A stretch of DNA of 62,739 nucleotides from a bacterium (GTDB taxonomy: Bacteria > CSSED10-310 > JAFGSJ01). Shown one piece after another: positions 34,035 through 43,379 of the stretch. Position 1 is the stretch's first letter. Each line of letters starts with the position of its first letter. Where the stretch lies: positions 1 to 62,739 of the forward strand of contig JAFGSJ010000080.1 in NCBI GenBank assembly GCA_016934675.1, read 5' to 3'. Below the pieces are notes generated by a model. It was not told where the DNA came from. It saw only the letters and a list, made by a program, of their open reading frames with translations, and made no database searches. Position numbers and translations under genes: made by a program.

Positions 34035-35016
34035 TACGTATGCCGAAATAGCCGCGGAAATCCGGCGTTTCAAAAAATTATTTTTAACGACGCACCGTAA
34101 TCCCGAGGGTGATGCCATCGGTTCTTCGCTGGCCCTGGGCAATGCCTTGAAATCGCTGGGCCATACTTTTCGTTTCTCGCTTGATGATGGTGTGCCACAT
34201 CCGATCGATCTAATGTCGGGCACTGCTTGTGCCGAACAGAACATCGAACCGACGCCGGACGAGTTGGTGATCGTTCTGGATTGCCCCAACAAGGACCGAA
34301 TCAGTTCATCCTTTAAAAAAATGGACCGTCGAGAGCACGTGATCAATCTCGATCATCATCTCGAAAATTCCTATTTCGGCCAGTATAATTACGTCGATTC
34401 GGTAGCGTGCGCTACTGGTGAAATAGTGTATTTTCTGCTCAAGGAAATGGGCTTGACCATTGATGTGCAGACCGCCTCGTTTCTTTATATGGCGATCCTG
34501 ACCGATACCGGCGCATTCTGTTTCGCGAACACGAATAAGAACGCTTTCATGATCTCGACCGAATTGATAGGTTGTGGACTGGACCCGCACTATGTGGCCC
34601 AGATCGTTTATGAGAACTACTCTCTTTCGAAAATGCGGCTACTCGGTCACGCCCTGTCCAGTCTCGAAATTAGCGATGATGGGCAAATCGGTTGGATAAC
34701 CATCACCCGAGAGATCCTGGCCCGGTTCAATTCATCAAAGAGCGATCTCGAAGGCTTTGTCAATTATCCGCGTTATATCGAGGGTGTGCTTGTCTCGGTT
34801 TTTTTCCATGAAATCGATGATAAGCGGGTCAAAGTCAGTTTTCGCTCGAAAGGTGAGGCCAATGTGGCCGAATTTGCCAAACAGTGGGGTGGGGGCGGCC
34901 ACAAGAATGCTGCAGCCTGTCTGATCGATGCCTCGCTATCTGAAGCCAAGGCCCTGATTCTCGAATCATTGCTACCCGCAATGCAAAAAATGAGTTTACA
35001 TTATAATGACAAGTAA
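34021..35016 (+). CDS. nrnA: DHH-family phosphoesterase (NrnA-like oligoribonuclease / pAp phosphatase)
   Basis: A 331-residue enzyme that probably degrades short oligonucleotides and 3'-phosphoadenosine 5'-phosphate, or cyclic dinucleotide products. Motifs: HRNPEGDAIGS (metal ligands), VLDCPNKDR, DHHLENS (the DHH triad), TDTGAFCF, and the C-terminal DHHA1 glycine loop GGGGHKNAAA. Placement between rbfA and truB is common in many phyla. ATG 34021 lies inside the end of rbfA; translation is likely coupled. Confidence 0.9.
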   Translation: MNQNNTYAEIAAEIRRFKKLFLTTHRNPEGDAIGSSLALGNALKSLGHTFRFSLDDGVPHPIDLMSGTACAEQNIEPTPDELVIVLDCPNKDRISSSFKKMDRREHVINLDHHLENSYFGQYNYVDSVACATGEIVYFLLKEMGLTIDVQTASFLYMAILTDTGAFCFANTNKNAFMISTELIGCGLDPHYVAQIVYENYSLSKMRLLGHALSSLEISDDGQIGWITITREILARFNSSKSDLEGFVNYPRYIEGVLVSVFFHEIDDKRVKVSFRSKGEANVAEFAKQWGGGGHKNAAACLIDASLSEAKALILESLLPAMQKMSLHYNDK

Positions 35017-35956
35017 GTTACACACTCAGAATGGGGCTTTCAACATCAATAAGCCGCCGGGTCTATCCTCCCAGGGCATTGTCCAGGAAGTGAAAAGGCT
35101 GACCGGCTTGCGTAAAATAGGTCATGCCGGGACATTGGACCCGATCGCCGAGGGTGTGCTCCCGCTTTTATGTGGGAAAGCTACGCGTTTGTTCGATTTC
35201 TTATTAGAGACCCGCAAATCCTACCGGGTTACGATTAAGTTCGGGGAAGCTACAGACACAATGGATCGGACCGGGACAGTTGTTTTCAGCAACGAAAATG
35301 ATCTGCTGACCCAGGCAGATTTCGAGCGTGTCCTTGAAAGCCTGATCGGGCCCATCTATCAAGAACCGCCCATGTTTTCGGCCCGCCGGTTTAAGGGAAA
35401 GCGACTCTATACCCTTGCTCGACAGGGAATCACTGTGCCCCGCCAGAAGAAAATAGTCAAAATCCATAGCTTCGAACTGATCTCCTGGTCATATCCCCTG
35501 GCTACTTTTTCCATCCAATGTGATCGAGGGACCTATGTCCGGGTCCTGTGCGATGATATCGGCAAAAAAACCGGCCTGGGAGCTCACCTGCATCATCTGG
35601 TCAGGGACAAACTCGGTCCCTTCGAGCTCGATCATGCTATCACACTCGATGACTTCACTTTGCTTTGCCAGAACGATCCGGGCAATCTCCCGCTCATACC
35701 CATGAATGAAATTATTGGATTTCTTCCTGCACTTGTCCTATCAGGAAGTGAATTGATGAAAATATCTTTCGGGAATGCTGTTCAGGTCAGACCGCACCTA
35801 TCTCGTCCGACCTGTTCAGTCAATGAAAACGAGCTGTTTCGGGTCGTTTCGGCCCAGAATGAATTGAAAGCAGTTGCAAAAATTAAAGCAGGTGAGTTAT
35901 CTTTAGATAATGGAAACATACACTCGGTTTTCATACAACCGATTTGTGTCTTTTGA
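35006..35956 (+). CDS. truB: tRNA pseudouridine-55 synthase TruB
   Basis: A 316-residue enzyme converting U55 in the T-loop of tRNAs. The catalytic Asp45 is in [12 protein letters not shown], followed by [18 protein letters not shown], and the later [12 protein letters not shown] motif. A C-terminal PUA-like part (about 230-310) contains the usual hydrophobic stretch. The ATG overlaps the stop of the DHH gene by 11 bp. Confidence 0.95.
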   Translation: MTSKLHTQNGAFNINKPPGLSSQGIVQEVKRLTGLRKIGHAGTLDPIAEGVLPLLCGKATRLFDFLLETRKSYRVTIKFGEATDTMDRTGTVVFSNENDLLTQADFERVLESLIGPIYQEPPMFSARRFKGKRLYTLARQGITVPRQKKIVKIHSFELISWSYPLATFSIQCDRGTYVRVLCDDIGKKTGLGAHLHHLVRDKLGPFELDHAITLDDFTLLCQNDPGNLPLIPMNEIIGFLPALVLSGSELMKISFGNAVQVRPHLSRPTCSVNENELFRVVSAQNELKAVAKIKAGELSLDNGNIHSVFIQPICVF

Positions 35957-35991
35957 ATTATGTCAGAGCAAAGAAGCAAGGAGAATACAAA

Positions 35992-36261
35992 ATGACATCA
36001 ACAAAGGAAGAAAAACAAAAGATCATCCAGGAATATCAGCGCAATCCGGGCGATACGGGTTGTCCGGAAGTCCAGATTGCACTGCTCAGTCATCGGATCA
36101 ACCATCTTATGGGACACTTTGACCAGCACAAAAAGGACCATCATTCACGGACTGGTCTCCTGCGGATGGTCAGTAAAAGACGTCGCTTACTCGATTATCT
36201 GAAAAGTACCAATCTCGAAAGTTACCAGAACGTCATCACAAAATTGGGTATCAGAAAATAG
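35992..36261 (+). CDS. rpsO: 30S ribosomal protein S15
   Basis: An 89-residue primary 16S rRNA-binding protein. Contains [19 protein letters not shown], then [12 protein letters not shown] and [12 protein letters not shown], all invariant S15 segments. The start is set by AAGGAG eight bases upstream of ATG 35992. It lies between truB and pnp as in many bacteria. A small hairpin (GACAAG/CTTGTC near 36304-36322) occurs in the gap before pnp, but has no T-run. Confidence 0.96.
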   Translation: MTSTKEEKQKIIQEYQRNPGDTGCPEVQIALLSHRINHLMGHFDQHKKDHHSRTGLLRMVSKRRRLLDYLKSTNLESYQNVITKLGIRK

Positions 36262-36379
36262 GCGACGCGCATCATTCTGATCCTGTGCATTCTTTTCCAC
36301 GCTGGACAAGGGCTAGACTTGTCTTGATGAAGATCGGTTGTGTCACCTGGCCTGGAGTGGTAGGAGGAAAAACGAAACA

Positions 36380-38731
36380 ATGCTAGAAAAAGTAAGTATA
36401 AACTGGGGAAGAGAGGACTTGATTATCGAGACCGGTTTGATGGCCAGGCAGGCCGACGGTTCGGTCCTTGTCAAATATGCCGGGGCCGCGGTCCTGACCA
36501 CTGTAACTGCTGAGAAGAAGCCGCGTGAGGGCGTTGATTTTCTGCCCCTGACCGTAGACTATCGCGAAAAGACCTATGCAGCTGGTAAAATTCCCGGTGG
36601 TTTTTTTAAACGTGAGAGTCGGCCCGGTGATAAGGAAACTTTGACCTCGCGCTTGATCGACCGACCGATCAGGCCCATGTTTCCCAAGGGGTACAACATC
36701 GAAACCCAGATTATTTCAATGGTCCTTTCAGCCGATCAGAAAAACGACCCGGATATATTGGCCATGCTGGGCGCACCCACGGCTCTACTTCTATCGGACA
36801 TTCCCTTTACTACCAATCTGGCTGCGGTGCGGGTCGGTTATATCGCCAATCAGTTTGTCATGAACCCGACCCATCAGGAGCTTGAAGACAGTAAGCTCGA
36901 TATGATTGTGGCTGCGACCCCTGAAGCTGTCTGCATGGTCGAGTGTTTCGCCAAGGAAGTTGCCGAGGACGTAGTCATCGATGGGATCGAGTTCGCCAAC
37001 CGGGCCATCCAGCCTATCTTCGATCTGCAGCGTGAGTTGGTCCGCCGGGCAGGTAAACCCAAACAGGTTTTTGTCCCCGCCGAAATCGACCAGGCCCTGG
37101 CCGGGCACGTTGAACATTTCGTTCTTCCACGTTTTCCCCAGATTTTCAGCACTGTCGGGAAACAGAACCGCCAATCGCAAATTGACATCGTTCTGAATGA
37201 CCTCGATGTTTCCTTGGGTGAGGAAGTCGAACCGACACGGCTGAACCAGGCCCATGAAATATTTGATATTGTATTCAAACGCGAGCTTCGCCAGATGATC
37301 AAGAGTAAAGGTCGCAGGATCGACGGTCGGGCCGTGGACACAATCCGACCGATCGAGTGTCATTTGAGCCTGTTGCCCATGACGCACGGATCGGCCCTGT
37401 TCACGAGGGGCGAGACCCAGAGTCTGACCACGGTCACCCTGGGTACTTTTGCCGATAAACAGAGGATCGACGATCTCGAAGGCGAAAGCAGTAAAACTTT
37501 CATGCTCCATTATAATTTTCCACCCTTCAGCGTGGGAGAGGTCAAGATGCTTCGCGGACCGGGCCGACGCGAAATCGGACATGGCATGTTGGCCGAACGG
37601 GCCATCCAACCATTGATCCCGCCCCAGACCGAGTTCCCCTACACAATCAGACTCGTTTCCGAAATCCTGGAATCAAACGGCTCCTCTTCCATGGCCACAG
37701 TCTGTGCTTCCGCCCTGGCCCTGATGGAAGCCGGTGTGCCGATTAAATGCAATGTTGCCGGTATCGCCATGGGCCTGATCAAAGACGAAAATACCATCAC
37801 GATCCTGAGCGATATTCTCGGGACCGAAGACGCACTGGGCGATATGGACTTGAAAGTAGCCGGCACGAAAAACGGGATCACGGCCATCCAGCTTGATATC
37901 AAAATCACGGGCATTACCCGGGAAATCCTGGCCCAGGCGCTCGAGCGGGCCCGTATCGGACGATTGTCTATCCTGAATATCATGGACCAGACCATTTCCT
38001 CACCCCGACCGGAGTTGTCACCCTATGCGCCCCGGATTATCAGATTGAAAATCAATCCGGATAAAATCCGCGATGTCATCGGTCCGGGAGGCAAGATCAT
38101 CAAAGGTATTATCGAGAAGACGGGGGCCGAGATCAATATCGAGGATGACGGTAGTATCGAGATAGCAGCGGTAAACGTGGAAAAAGGAAAACTCGCCGAG
38201 AAAATGATCCTCGAATTGATCGAAGAAGTCGAAATCGGCAAAATCTACCTGGGCAAAGTCAAGAGGATCGAACCGTACGGTGCCTTTATCGGGATTCTTC
38301 CAAACGTTGACGGTCTGCTTCACATTTCCCAAATTGCCGATTACCACGTTCAATCGATCGAAAATGAACTCAAAGAAGGCGACGATATTCTGGTCAAACT
38401 CATCGAGGTCGACAAATTCGGTCGTTTGAAACTCAGCCGCAAGGCCGCTCTGAAAGAGACCGATCATTCCCGCGAATCGCGAACTTTCAGTTTCGATTCA
38501 CCGCCCGCGGAAACAAGAACGGATGCTTCGGACGAAAACCAGTCAAACCATACCGGACCCAACCGGGACACCGAGACCAAAAAGCCCCGGTCCGAGTCAA
38601 AAACCAGGGACGGTAAAAAATATCCGCATGGCAGACAGGGCGGTTATAAAAAGCAATCGCCTCGCCCTAAGGATAAAGACCGCCATTCAACGAGCCATAA
38701 CAATTATCGGAATGACTCCGACCGGGAATGA
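36380..38731 (+). CDS. pnp: Polyribonucleotide nucleotidyltransferase with extra basic tail
   Basis: A 783-residue phosphorolytic 3'-5' exoribonuclease. Two RNase PH domains (about 15-235 and 320-550), KH (IRDVIGPGGKIIKGI) and S1 (KIYLGKVKRIEPYGAFIG) domains as expected to about residue 690. The last 90 residues are a disordered, Lys/Arg/Asp/Asn-rich tail (for example KKPRSESKTRDGKK) not part of the core family. The ATG has AGGAGG 12 bases upstream. The tail could bind RNA or a partner in a degradosome-like assembly. Confidence 0.95.
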   Translation: MLEKVSINWGREDLIIETGLMARQADGSVLVKYAGAAVLTTVTAEKKPREGVDFLPLTVDYREKTYAAGKIPGGFFKRESRPGDKETLTSRLIDRPIRPMFPKGYNIETQIISMVLSADQKNDPDILAMLGAPTALLLSDIPFTTNLAAVRVGYIANQFVMNPTHQELEDSKLDMIVAATPEAVCMVECFAKEVAEDVVIDGIEFANRAIQPIFDLQRELVRRAGKPKQVFVPAEIDQALAGHVEHFVLPRFPQIFSTVGKQNRQSQIDIVLNDLDVSLGEEVEPTRLNQAHEIFDIVFKRELRQMIKSKGRRIDGRAVDTIRPIECHLSLLPMTHGSALFTRGETQSLTTVTLGTFADKQRIDDLEGESSKTFMLHYNFPPFSVGEVKMLRGPGRREIGHGMLAERAIQPLIPPQTEFPYTIRLVSEILESNGSSSMATVCASALALMEAGVPIKCNVAGIAMGLIKDENTITILSDILGTEDALGDMDLKVAGTKNGITAIQLDIKITGITREILAQALERARIGRLSILNIMDQTISSPRPELSPYAPRIIRLKINPDKIRDVIGPGGKIIKGIIEKTGAEINIEDDGSIEIAAVNVEKGKLAEKMILELIEEVEIGKIYLGKVKRIEPYGAFIGILPNVDGLLHISQIADYHVQSIENELKEGDDILVKLIEVDKFGRLKLSRKAALKETDHSRESRTFSFDSPPAETRTDASDENQSNHTGPNRDTETKKPRSESKTRDGKKYPHGRQGGYKKQSPRPKDKDRHSTSHNNYRNDSDRE

Positions 38732-38799
38732 ACAGACAGACAGAGCGAGTTTCCCCGCACAGGGAGGGAAGGCAGTAGCTCTCTGGCAAGGCAGAGACC

Positions 38800-39252
38800 A
38801 TGACTACACCTGAGAAGATACTGTTGAAAAGGGTCCGGACCTGCTCCCACGAGGTCGTTCCCCAAACATCTTCAACCGGTGCGGCTGGCTTGGACCTCGT
38901 GGCTGCCCTTTCAGATGATCAGGTCCTCCAACCGGGCGAACGGGCTATCATTCCAACAGGGATAGCCGTCGCCTTGCCCTCGGGTTGCGAAGGTCAGGTC
39001 CGACCACGCTCCGGCCTGGCCCTCAAACACGGCGTCACTGTGCTCAACTCACCCGGGACCATCGATTCCGATTATCGGGGTGAGATACAGGTCATCCTGA
39101 TCAATCATGGTCAGATGCCCTTTACTATCAGACCCGGTGATCGAATCGCCCAGTTGATTATCTGCCGTTATCAACCCGTGGAATGGGCCATAACCATGGA
39201 CCTGGACCAGACTGAGCGAAACACGGGTGGTTTTGGCCATACCGGTCGATGA
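38800..39252 (+). CDS. dut: Deoxyuridine 5'-triphosphate nucleotidohydrolase
   Basis: A 150-residue trimeric dUTPase preventing uracil incorporation and supplying dUMP. All five motifs are present: AAGLDL, RPRSGLALKHG, LNSPGTIDSDYRGEI, RIAQLII and the C-terminal RNTGGFGHTG lid. It follows pnp by 68 bp on the same strand and ends the conserved block. Confidence 0.95.
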   Translation: MTTPEKILLKRVRTCSHEVVPQTSSTGAAGLDLVAALSDDQVLQPGERAIIPTGIAVALPSGCEGQVRPRSGLALKHGVTVLNSPGTIDSDYRGEIQVILINHGQMPFTIRPGDRIAQLIICRYQPVEWAITMDLDQTERNTGGFGHTGR

Positions 39253-39306
39253 AATCGCCCGTGGTCTATCACCTGCCATTATATCGATACTTCTCGGCAT
39301 GTATAA

Positions 39307-40284
39307 TCAGTAGCCCCGCACGACTTCGGGATTGACCAGGTTATGAGGGGTCTGCCCGGCCATGGCCTCGAGAATACTCGTGGCCGCCAAAATGGCCATA
39401 TTTTCACGGGTTTCGAAAGTAGCACTGCCGATATGAGGGAGCAGGACCACATTCTCTTTGTTCAGGAGTTCCGGATGAACGAGGGGCTCACGCTCATACA
39501 CATCAAGCCCGGCCCCGGCGATCATTTTGTGTTCAAGTGCGGCCACCAGGGCTTCTTCATCAACGACCGGACCCCTCGAAGTATTGACAAAAACAGCCGT
39601 TTTCTTGCACTGACTGAAAAAACGGTGATTACACAGATGACGCGTCTGGTCGGTGAGCGGCGTGTGCACGGAGATGATATCGGCCTCACGGGCCAATTCT
39701 TCGAGGGTTACGTAGCGGACCTGAAGGCCGGGAACGGGCCGGATTTCAGTCTTGTCCGAGTACAAAACCTGCATACGAAACCCGGTGGCCATCCGGGCTA
39801 CGGCCTGACCGATCCGACCCATGCCGATAATCCCTAAAGTTTTACCGGACAGGCCATAACCGAGGAATAGCAGAGGACCCCAGCCGGTAAATCGGCCCTG
39901 GCGTAGGAACCGGTCTGCCGGGACGATCTGACGGCAGACACTGAAAATGAGGGCCCAGGCCAACTCGGCCGTGGCTTCCGTCAGAACGCCCGGCGTGTTC
40001 GAGACCATGATGCCCTTAGCGGTCGCATACGATACATCGATATTATCATAACCGACCGCATAGTTTGCGATTATCTTCAATCTCGGCCCGGCATCGATCA
40101 GTTCGCGATCGATACGGTCAGCCAACAGACATAATAGAGCATCGGCTTCGCCAACCCGGGCCTTGATGTCCTGATAGGACAGACTGCTCCGAACACGATC
40201 AAGCCGCACGGAACAGGTCTGTTCGAGTAAGGTTATGCCTTTTTCGGGAATTATTGCGGTTACGAGAACAACAGGTCGTGACAT
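39307..40284 (-). CDS. D-isomer-specific 2-hydroxyacid dehydrogenase (glyoxylate/hydroxypyruvate reductase-like)
   Basis: A 325-residue NAD(P)H-dependent reductase. The Rossmann signature GIIGMGRIGQAVARMA is followed by the catalytic triad segments NTSRGPVVDEEAL (Arg), DVYEREP (Glu) and LLPHIGSAT (His). The pattern is closest to glyoxylate/hydroxypyruvate reductases of the GyaR/GhrB type; 2-ketogluconate or phosphoglycerate forms cannot be excluded. GGGAGGT stands four bases before the ATG. It is last in a minus-strand run behind two SPFH genes but has no obvious link to them. Confidence 0.85.
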   Translation of the reverse strand: MSRPVVLVTAIIPEKGITLLEQTCSVRLDRVRSSLSYQDIKARVGEADALLCLLADRIDRELIDAGPRLKIIANYAVGYDNIDVSYATAKGIMVSNTPGVLTEATAELAWALIFSVCRQIVPADRFLRQGRFTGWGPLLFLGYGLSGKTLGIIGMGRIGQAVARMATGFRMQVLYSDKTEIRPVPGLQVRYVTLEELAREADIISVHTPLTDQTRHLCNHRFFSQCKKTAVFVNTSRGPVVDEEALVAALEHKMIAGAGLDVYEREPLVHPELLNKENVVLLPHIGSATFETRENMAILAATSILEAMAGQTPHNLVNPEVVRGY

Positions 40285-40331
40285 GCGGACCTCCCTCTAT
40301 TGATGTGTCCTGTGCCGGACCCGGACGATAG

Positions 40332-41534
40332 TTAAGGTGTCGGTTGCGACGGGCTACTGCTGTTGTCAGGCGGTGTCTCGGGGCTGCTGAGCGGCGGCGA
40401 CTCGGGCTGCGTTGGGACGGGCTGATTTGCAGCCGACCCGGCCGAACGTGACTGAGTTTTGGGGCTAGTTGACGGGGCGGAAACATCCTTCTTCTCCACC
40501 GCTTTCTGGAGACCGTACGTTTCGAGCAGCCTGTTGACATCCGTGGTTTTCAAGTCAATCCCACCTCCGGAAACCGGCAGAAGAAAAATCTGCTTGTTTT
40601 TTAGGGCTTCAGCGATTTTCATCTTGACAATGACCTCTCCGCCCGGTCCGGTTAAAGCCTCGGTCATACTACGTATACCCTCGGCTTCAGTCGTGCCTTC
40701 CTTTGCGATGGCTTGGGCGATTTCAACCCGGCTGTTGTAAAAAGCATCAGCCCCGAGCTTACCCTGCTGATAATGACCGTCAACATTGGCCGTCATTTTA
40801 TTCACTTCACCCGAGGCTTCCTCGATCTTTCGCTTGTATTCCTGCTCGGCGGCCCGCGCCGAGGCCTTGTTCTTCTCGGCGGTCTGATCGGCGATCTTAC
40901 GCTCCTCGATCGCTTTCTGATACAGTTTGTTGAACCGGTAGTCCTTAGTCAAAACAGCATCGATAACCACCCCGTAATGGTTAAGTAAATCGTTCAGGGC
41001 AACCTTGGCTTGCTCGGACTTCTGCTCACGATTACCCGAAACATAAAAATCCTCCGTGGTCAGCTCGCCAAAAATGTCACGCGGTTTGCTGCGGCATATG
41101 GTCCGGACGATGTTGGTCCGTAACTCTTCATCCGTGTTGGCAATATTTCGGAGTATATACGGGGTCTTCTCGCGGATAATGCGATACTTGATGATCACAT
41201 CGAGACCGATATCATTGCCGTCGATGGTCTTAAACAGCAGATCGTCTCGGTCCGTAATATCGCCCGTATCCGGTGAATAAGTCATTTCAATGACCTGTTG
41301 ATTGGAACTGTAAGTGTGCCATTCGGTCAGAAAAGGAATGAAAAAATGCGTTTCGCCCTCGGGATACCATTTATCGATGACACCCTGGCTCCCCAAAGGG
41401 TTCCATCGGACCACGCACACACCCACTTCAGTGGTTCCCGTCGAGTAGGGGATACAGCCGGACAGGACTGCCAACACCCAGCCCAGCAGCAGGAATTGTC
41501 GAGTTATTTGCCCGTGTTTCATCATCATTGCCAT
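40332..41534 (-). CDS. SPFH/Band 7 domain lipoprotein
   Basis: A 400-residue protein: a hydrophobic signal helix ending in lipobox LSGC (Cys at about residue 27), then an SPFH domain (about 40-230, including GNDIGLDVIIKYRI and FGELTTEDFYVSG), a charged coiled coil (about 200-270, EERKIADQTAEKNKASARAAEQEYKR-like), a conserved tail with KMKIAEALKNKQIFLLP, and a Pro/Ser/Thr-rich disordered end of about 60 residues. SPFH proteins form ring or cage assemblies at membranes. A lipid anchor in place of a transmembrane helix is uncommon in the family. The start lies one base after the stop of the other SPFH gene, so the two are coupled and probably hetero-oligomerise like HflK/HflC. Confidence 0.82.
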   Translation of the reverse strand: MAMMMKHGQITRQFLLLGWVLAVLSGCIPYSTGTTEVGVCVVRWNPLGSQGVIDKWYPEGETHFFIPFLTEWHTYSSNQQVIEMTYSPDTGDITDRDDLLFKTIDGNDIGLDVIIKYRIIREKTPYILRNIANTDEELRTNIVRTICRSKPRDIFGELTTEDFYVSGNREQKSEQAKVALNDLLNHYGVVIDAVLTKDYRFNKLYQKAIEERKIADQTAEKNKASARAAEQEYKRKIEEASGEVNKMTANVDGHYQQGKLGADAFYNSRVEIAQAIAKEGTTEAEGIRSMTEALTGPGGEVIVKMKIAEALKNKQIFLLPVSGGGIDLKTTDVNRLLETYGLQKAVEKKDVSAPSTSPKTQSRSAGSAANQPVPTQPESPPLSSPETPPDNSSSPSQPTP

Positions 41535-41535
41535 C

Positions 41536-42606
41536 CTATTTGTTGACTTCAAAGTAGTCCAAAGTCTGTTTCAAATTTAACGGATTATAACCGTCCGTGC
41601 CGTCACTGGGGATGAGAATAAATTCAATGCCTTCAAGCACATCAGCCATTTCGAGGCCGACGAGGCGTTGGGCGCCCTGACCGGTCATGGCCTCGTTTTT
41701 CAGTTTGGTCCGCTGCGCTTCGGCCAACTGGACCAGAAGGTTCGCTTCCGCTTTCCGCTCCCTGACGTAACGTTCCGTTTCCGCGGTGCGCTGGGTAACA
41801 TATGCCTGGCCCTCCTCGAGTCTCACCCTGACCGCGGCTTCGCCCTCCTCGATCACCTTTTTCAGGTTCGCTTCCTCGATGGCTGCCCGTGCTTCAGCCT
41901 GATTCTTGTAGACGAGCTGGTCCTTCAGTTTTTTCTCTTCAATATTCTTCTGAATCTGGTCGGAATACTGAAAATACCTGATCAAAACGGCATCAACAAC
42001 CAGCCCTTCTTTTTCCAAACTGCTGTTTAATACCTCTCGAGCCGTTTCAGCCTTAGCCACACGCATCGGAGAATTGTAGAATTCCTCCGTGGTCAATTCG
42101 CCCAGTTTCTGCCGTAAGATGGGTTCGGCTTCGGGTAAGATACCCCGAGTCAGATATTTATCCTGAGGACCCAGGGTCGTAATGACCCTGTACGGATCAA
42201 CGATCTTGTAAATCAAGGACAAGTCCACCCGAACGTAATACCCGTCGGAAGTCTGAATGTTGACCGCCTGTTCATAATGACGAAACTTCATGTGTGTCTG
42301 GGCCTTATCGGTGAATTCCAGGACCTGAAGCTGCCTCGGAAACAGATGAATGGTCTGAATAACGGGAATACGAAACGTATATCCACTGTCATACACCCGC
42401 TCCTGAATACCCTCATCCCAGATCAGAAAACCGATGTTCACCTGTTTGATACCGAACTCACCCGGACCAATATACACGGACAAAAAACGAAAGAATAATC
42501 CGAGCCCCACCACTCCGAGAATGAAAATGATAAGGAGGAAAGTGATCAATCTTCCGCGAATACTTCTTCCCTCCCGTTCTTCCGAATGCGTAGATTGCGT
42601 CGTCAT
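41536..42606 (-). CDS. SPFH/Band 7 membrane protein (HflK/prohibitin-like)
   Basis: A 356-residue protein: cytosolic N-terminus, one transmembrane helix (about 22-48), SPFH domain (50-240, with VRVDLSLIYKIVDPYRVITT and KLGELTTEEFYNSP) and a long coiled coil rich in Glu/Lys/Arg/Ala (about 215-300). It then ends in a conserved hydrophobic piece (FILIPSDGTDGYNPL). ATG 42606 has AAGGAG seven bases upstream; the open frame before it is not protein-like. Paired with the SPFH lipoprotein downstream, with which it shares the ELTTE(E/D)FY motif. No FtsH protease gene is adjacent. Confidence 0.85.
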   Translation of the reverse strand: MTTQSTHSEEREGRSIRGRLITFLLIIFILGVVGLGLFFRFLSVYIGPGEFGIKQVNIGFLIWDEGIQERVYDSGYTFRIPVIQTIHLFPRQLQVLEFTDKAQTHMKFRHYEQAVNIQTSDGYYVRVDLSLIYKIVDPYRVITTLGPQDKYLTRGILPEAEPILRQKLGELTTEEFYNSPMRVAKAETAREVLNSSLEKEGLVVDAVLIRYFQYSDQIQKNIEEKKLKDQLVYKNQAEARAAIEEANLKKVIEEGEAAVRVRLEEGQAYVTQRTAETERYVRERKAEANLLVQLAEAQRTKLKNEAMTGQGAQRLVGLEMADVLEGIEFILIPSDGTDGYNPLNLKQTLDYFEVNK

Positions 42607-42751
42607 TGTGTCTCTCCTTGTATGCAATCCTGAGGACCAATGCCTGAAACAGGCAAAGGAACTTATTATTATGTGCGTTTGTCTGATCACTATAACACGA
42701 ACGTCGGATTTTGCCAAGAAAATCATGCTGACTTGCTGACTTGACCGGACT

Positions 42752-43309
42752 TCATCGGCGCTGGGCAATCTCAAAACGCTCTCGTAACCGGAACAGGGCC
42801 TCATCGAACAGAACTGTGGTCCGGCTTTCGGCCGCACACCTGGCCAGCAGCTTTTGCACAAAGGTCTCGGGCCGAAACGTAACTACCACGGTTATCAGCG
42901 AATACTCATGATCCAGTTTGGTCACACGCCAGAATTGCACGAATTGCTTGTCCGGACCTGCCTCAAAACATGTATCACGATAGGTTATCAACTGTAATGT
43001 CCCGCGACCCTTATGAAAATGATAGTCCAACCCGAACGGATCAGGGCATGTGAGAATGACCCGGGCCCGCTCCTGATCATAGCGGTCTATCGTCTCGATC
43101 TCACCATGATCGGGAAACAGAATACCATCACCGAGCGGGATGGTCGTCAGGAACGATTCGGGTTGACGCAAATAAGCAACCAGGTCCGAGCGTTTTACTC
43201 CAATCTTGATACTGCGTTCTACCGAGTAGTCGACCGGGTGGCCGAGCGTAACGATAACCATGACCAGAACCACAATTCCCAACGGGATAACTGAATAATA
43301 TGCTCTCAT
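42752..43309 (-). CDS. Membrane-anchored SRPBCC-like protein
   Basis: A 185-residue protein with one N-terminal hydrophobic helix (about 5-24) and a domain patterned like the SRPBCC (START/Bet v1) fold: VERSIKIGVKRSDLVAYLRQPES, then repeated beta strands (DRYDQERARVILTC, RGTLQLITYRD, YSLITVVVTFRP) and a long C-terminal helix (LARCAAESRTTVLFDEALFRLRERF). AGGT lies four bases before ATG 43309. SRPBCC proteins bind hydrophobic ligands; here it would face the periplasm. Family assignment is tentative. Confidence 0.55.
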   Translation of the reverse strand: MRAYYSVIPLGIVVLVMVIVTLGHPVDYSVERSIKIGVKRSDLVAYLRQPESFLTTIPLGDGILFPDHGEIETIDRYDQERARVILTCPDPFGLDYHFHKGRGTLQLITYRDTCFEAGPDKQFVQFWRVTKLDHEYSLITVVVTFRPETFVQKLLARCAAESRTTVLFDEALFRLRERFEIAQRR

Positions 43310-43379
43310 ATGCACCTGATCTCATGATAGATCGCGTCCGGAGAGTCCGGTTATGAACATCTTACCATGAATGACGGCT

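Noticed and set aside
36304..36322. Terminator between rpsO and pnp
   Set aside because: Six-base stem GACAAG/CTTGTC without a T-run; at most a processing site.
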